Positions 61,793 to 64,000 of a DNA stretch of 64,000 bases are shown here, in pieces. The notes below the pieces were generated by a model, which had not been told where the DNA came from, did not search any database, and saw only the letters and a program-made list of their open reading frames with translations. How positions within the stretch are numbered: the first letter of the stretch is position 1; the number at the start of each line of letters is the position of its first letter. The stretch lies in the NCBI GenBank assembly GCA_903880015.1, contig CAIRNS010000029.1, forward strand, positions 1 to 64,000, read 5' to 3'. The translations under genes and the position numbers were made by a program. This stretch comes from an uncultured Elusimicrobia bacterium (lineage in GTDB: Bacteria; Elusimicrobiota; Endomicrobiia; Endomicrobiales; CAIRNS01).

Positions 61793-63000
61793 TTTAATCC
61801 TTTGTCTTCGTACACCTTCCGGTATACGGTTATGGTTTTCTCAGCCATGGCTTCCAAGCTGAATTTCGACCGCGCAGTATCGCGCGCATTTCTTCCCATT
61901 GCATCGCGCAATCCCGGGTACCGCACCAGTTCATCAATAAGCTTGGTAAGCCGTCCAATATCGTTGCGCGGATAAACAAAGCCGTTCTTCCCGTCTTGTA
62001 CGACGGAAGCAACCACTGAACGGATATCCGACACCACCACCGGCTTGGCACACGCCATCGCCTGGGGGATAGTTAAATCGTATCCATTTTCACGGATAGT
62101 GGAATTAACAAAAATATCGCACAGATTAAAGTATGCCGGCAATTCATTATAGTCAATTATTCCTAAAAAATATACATTTTTTTCTATTCCCAGACGGGAA
62201 GCCAGCGCAACCAGCTCCTTTTTATATTCCCCATCGCCGCCAATAAGCAGTTTAATATGCGGATGTTCTTTCAAAAGCCCGGGCAGCACGGATAGGATAT
62301 TCTGTAATCCTTTTTCCAGCTTAAGCCGGGCTACGGAGAGTATAATAAAGTCAGACGACTCAAGACCAAGCGATTTGCGCAAAGCGCTATCAGGCGCACG
62401 CGGAGCAAAAGCGTCCACATCAATTCCATTATAGACCAAATGGATTTTCTGCGTATCAACTGCGTACCATTTTGCAATAACTCCGACCTGAGAATCGCTG
62501 GTAGCGATAACGGCATCGGACAACGAGATAAAAGCGCGGTCGGCAAATAAATAGCTGTAAATATTTTTTATCAACCCCAGTTTGGCGCGAATATTAAACC
62601 CCAACCGGAGCTTCGTTTTAATTTCATCAATGGATGTTCCATGGAGCGATGTCACGACGGGTATCCCATATTTTTTATGTATGCGCTTGCGTATCAGACG
62701 GCACGCTCCGGCGCTCTGACTATGAATAACATCGAAAGATTGCGTCGCATGAAGCTCCTCGAATTTTTGTACGCTCTTTGTCCACCAGTGACGGCCGTAT
62801 TTCCCCGGCCGTGTCCCTGCAAGGTAATGCACAATAACACCATTTTTTTCCTCGTACTCAACACCGGAAGGATGAGCAGTAGTAATGATAGTAACATCTT
62901 CCCCTTTGACTGACAGCGAACGGGCTAAGGTCTCGATGTGCAGTTCCATTCCGCCGACGGCATGTGCGGGTAAAGTACGAGTAAAAAAACATATTTTCAT
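61789..63000 (-). CDS. Glycosyltransferase family 4
   Basis: A 403-aa GT-B enzyme. The N-terminal acceptor domain has the family opening MKICFFTRTLPAHAVGGMEL and the motif VIHSQSAGACRL with VTSLHGTS. The C-terminal donor domain has ILSVARLKLEKGLQNIL and the EX7E-like region IRENGYDLTIPQAMACAKPV. It adds a sugar to a lipid-linked or LPS acceptor in the cytoplasm. The in-frame start at 63018 is extended; ATG 63000 gives the usual N-terminus. It is coupled to the SDR gene by a 4-nt overlap. Confidence 0.92.
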   Translation of the reverse strand: MKICFFTRTLPAHAVGGMELHIETLARSLSVKGEDVTIITTAHPSGVEYEEKNGVIVHYLAGTRPGKYGRHWWTKSVQKFEELHATQSFDVIHSQSAGACRLIRKRIHKKYGIPVVTSLHGTSIDEIKTKLRLGFNIRAKLGLIKNIYSYLFADRAFISLSDAVIATSDSQVGVIAKWYAVDTQKIHLVYNGIDVDAFAPRAPDSALRKSLGLESSDFIILSVARLKLEKGLQNILSVLPGLLKEHPHIKLLIGGDGEYKKELVALASRLGIEKNVYFLGIIDYNELPAYFNLCDIFVNSTIRENGYDLTIPQAMACAKPVVVSDIRSVVASVVQDGKNGFVYPRNDIGRLTKLIDELVRYPGLRDAMGRNARDTARSKFSLEAMAEKTITVYRKVYEDKGLK

Positions 63001-63027
63001 AGTATTAACCTCATACAAGAAATTCCC

Positions 63028-64000
63028 TCACGCCCGCCCTGCTACACTGTCAACCAAACCATTCACTTCATCCCGCACAGCCGCATAGCTGTACTTACTG
63101 ACACAAAGCTCACGGGCTTTCTCCCCCAAACTGCGGGAGTACTCCCGGTTACTTAAAACGGTTTCCAGCGAGCGAGCGAGTTCGCTCACATTGCCTGCCT
63201 CATAGGTCAACCCGCATTCCCGGAGTATGTCGGGGATATCGTTTACTTTTGAAGCAATGATTGGTTTTCCCATTGCCATGGCATCGAACAATTTTGCAGG
63301 AATCTGGCCCTTCGACGACGATGTGTTCTGCTGGGGGATCACCACCACATCGGCCATCGCCAAGAAGCCCGGAATACGGTCGAACGGCTGTTGAACGAAC
63401 AGGTGGCAAGCATCGCCCAATTGTGCCTTTACGCGATCATAGAGTTCGCGTTGATTCTTATCTGAAAGATTAAATCCAACCAGCATTAACAATGCATTCG
63501 GGACAGTAATCATCTTAAAAGCAGAGACCAACTCCCTGATACCTTTGTGCTCTCGGGGCGTCCCAAGAAAGAGGATCACTTTTTTATCGGCTTCGACGCC
63601 GTATTGCCGGCGAAAATTATTCTTATCGTATATTGCAGGATCAAATATCTGAGTATCGCGGACATGGGGGATCAACAAGCCGCCGAAAGATTTCTGAAGA
63701 TAGGTGTTGGAAACAATGCGGTGTCGTATACAGCGCGCCATAAGATCGCATACCAGCAGTTTGAGAATATCCCCTAAAGAAATAATTTTATGCACAAATC
63801 CGGCATTACTAAAACGGTCAAGTTCAAAACCAATCTCCCAATCATCGATATCGATAATCAAAGGCGTCCGCCGCCGCAGAAGAGCAAGCATTGCCAGGAA
63901 CATACTGGGAAGAACCGGCTTGCTTATTATGATCAGGTCGCCGTCTAACAAGCGCGATAAACGGAGTGCTGTCGAGAAGTAATACCGCGCCTTTGAACAC
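63028..64000 (-). CDS. Glycosyltransferase family 4-like (partial, N-terminus outside the window)
   Basis: The frame is open to the right edge of the window, so the N-terminal part is missing. A TTG at 63951 is in frame, but sequence upstream (YYFSTALRLSRLLDGD) still looks coding. The visible part holds the end of the acceptor domain and the donor domain: KKVILFLGTPREHKGIRELV, and SSSKGQIPAKLFDAMAMGKP with the conserved Glu replaced by Gln-Ile-Pro context. The family is clear but the exact acceptor is unknown. Confidence 0.85.
   Translation of the reverse strand, partial: CSKARYYFSTALRLSRLLDGDLIIISKPVLPSMFLAMLALLRRRTPLIIDIDDWEIGFELDRFSNAGFVHKIISLGDILKLLVCDLMARCIRHRIVSNTYLQKSFGGLLIPHVRDTQIFDPAIYDKNNFRRQYGVEADKKVILFLGTPREHKGIRELVSAFKMITVPNALLMLVGFNLSDKNQRELYDRVKAQLGDACHLFVQQPFDRIPGFLAMADVVVIPQQNTSSSKGQIPAKLFDAMAMGKPIIASKVNDIPDILRECGLTYEAGNVSELARSLETVLSNREYSRSLGEKARELCVSKYSYAAVRDEVNGLVDSVAGRA

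Overview
The window looks like a chromosomal segment of an uncultured, double-membraned (Gram-negative type) bacterium with about 45% G+C. The evidence is LptF/LptG-type lipopolysaccharide-export permeases, outer-membrane barrel proteins, several lipoproteins and a polysaccharide/LPS locus. A SprA-like giant barrel, a PorV-like barrel and a secreted protease with a T9SS-type C-terminus point towards the FCB superphylum or one of the candidate phyla carrying similar genes. This placement is an inference; no rRNA gene is present. There are no phage genes, insertion sequences or CRISPR arrays. Almost all genes are on the minus strand; only the 69-aa hypothetical gene, the dCMP deaminase and lptF/lptG are on the plus strand.

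Layout (minus strand read right to left). 1-6.3 kb: a housekeeping run zapB-like, zapA, 6S RNA, rarA, 5-formyl-THF cyclo-ligase, RNase Y, YmdB-type phosphodiesterase, xseA, xseB. 6.4-15.9 kb: tRNA-Cys, tRNA-Val, thrS, then an infC-rpmI-rplT-pheS-pheT translation cluster with its own promoter and an attenuator-like leader, followed by a LysM/M23 peptidase and an FAD-linked oxidase. 16-17.5 kb: two tandem stand-alone receivers and a small orphan gene. 17.6-22.1 kb: cupin, GH94-type phosphorylase and phosphohexomutase, apparently one operon turning a beta-glucoside into glucose-6-phosphate, divergent from a dCMP deaminase. 22.7-32.5 kb: an eight-gene run of membrane protein, VWA-like lipoprotein, alpha-glucan phosphorylase, HAD phosphatase, TIGR03546, TIGR03545 and two lipoproteins. 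32.6-35.6 kb: gap-pgk-secG-tRNA-Leu-tRNA-Gly from a strong promoter to an intrinsic terminator.

35.8-48.4 kb is the secretion/envelope region: comF, a 1791-aa SprA-like protein, divergent lptF-lptG, an M6 protease with a C-terminal sorting domain, a PorV-like barrel protein and a TPR lipoprotein. 48.5-51 kb holds ahcY and metK (methyl cycle). 51-64 kb is a surface-polysaccharide locus: two nucleotidyltransferases, two SDR epimerases, a polyprenyl-phosphate sugar transferase, four glycosyltransferases, a DegT aminotransferase and a truncated PorV-barrel/TPR protein.

Regulation visible in the sequence: good sigma-70 promoters (TTGACA-17/18-TATAAT-like) precede several operons. Several genes without a ribosome-binding site have a -10 hexamer about 6-10 nt before the start codon, suggesting leaderless mRNAs. 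Two starts (infC, comF) have no standard start codon although the conserved N-terminus is present. The best candidates for something new are the T9SS-like set, the VWA-lipoprotein/membrane-protein pair in the glycogen-phosphorylase operon, the infC leader, and the terminator placed directly before the thrS ribosome-binding site.
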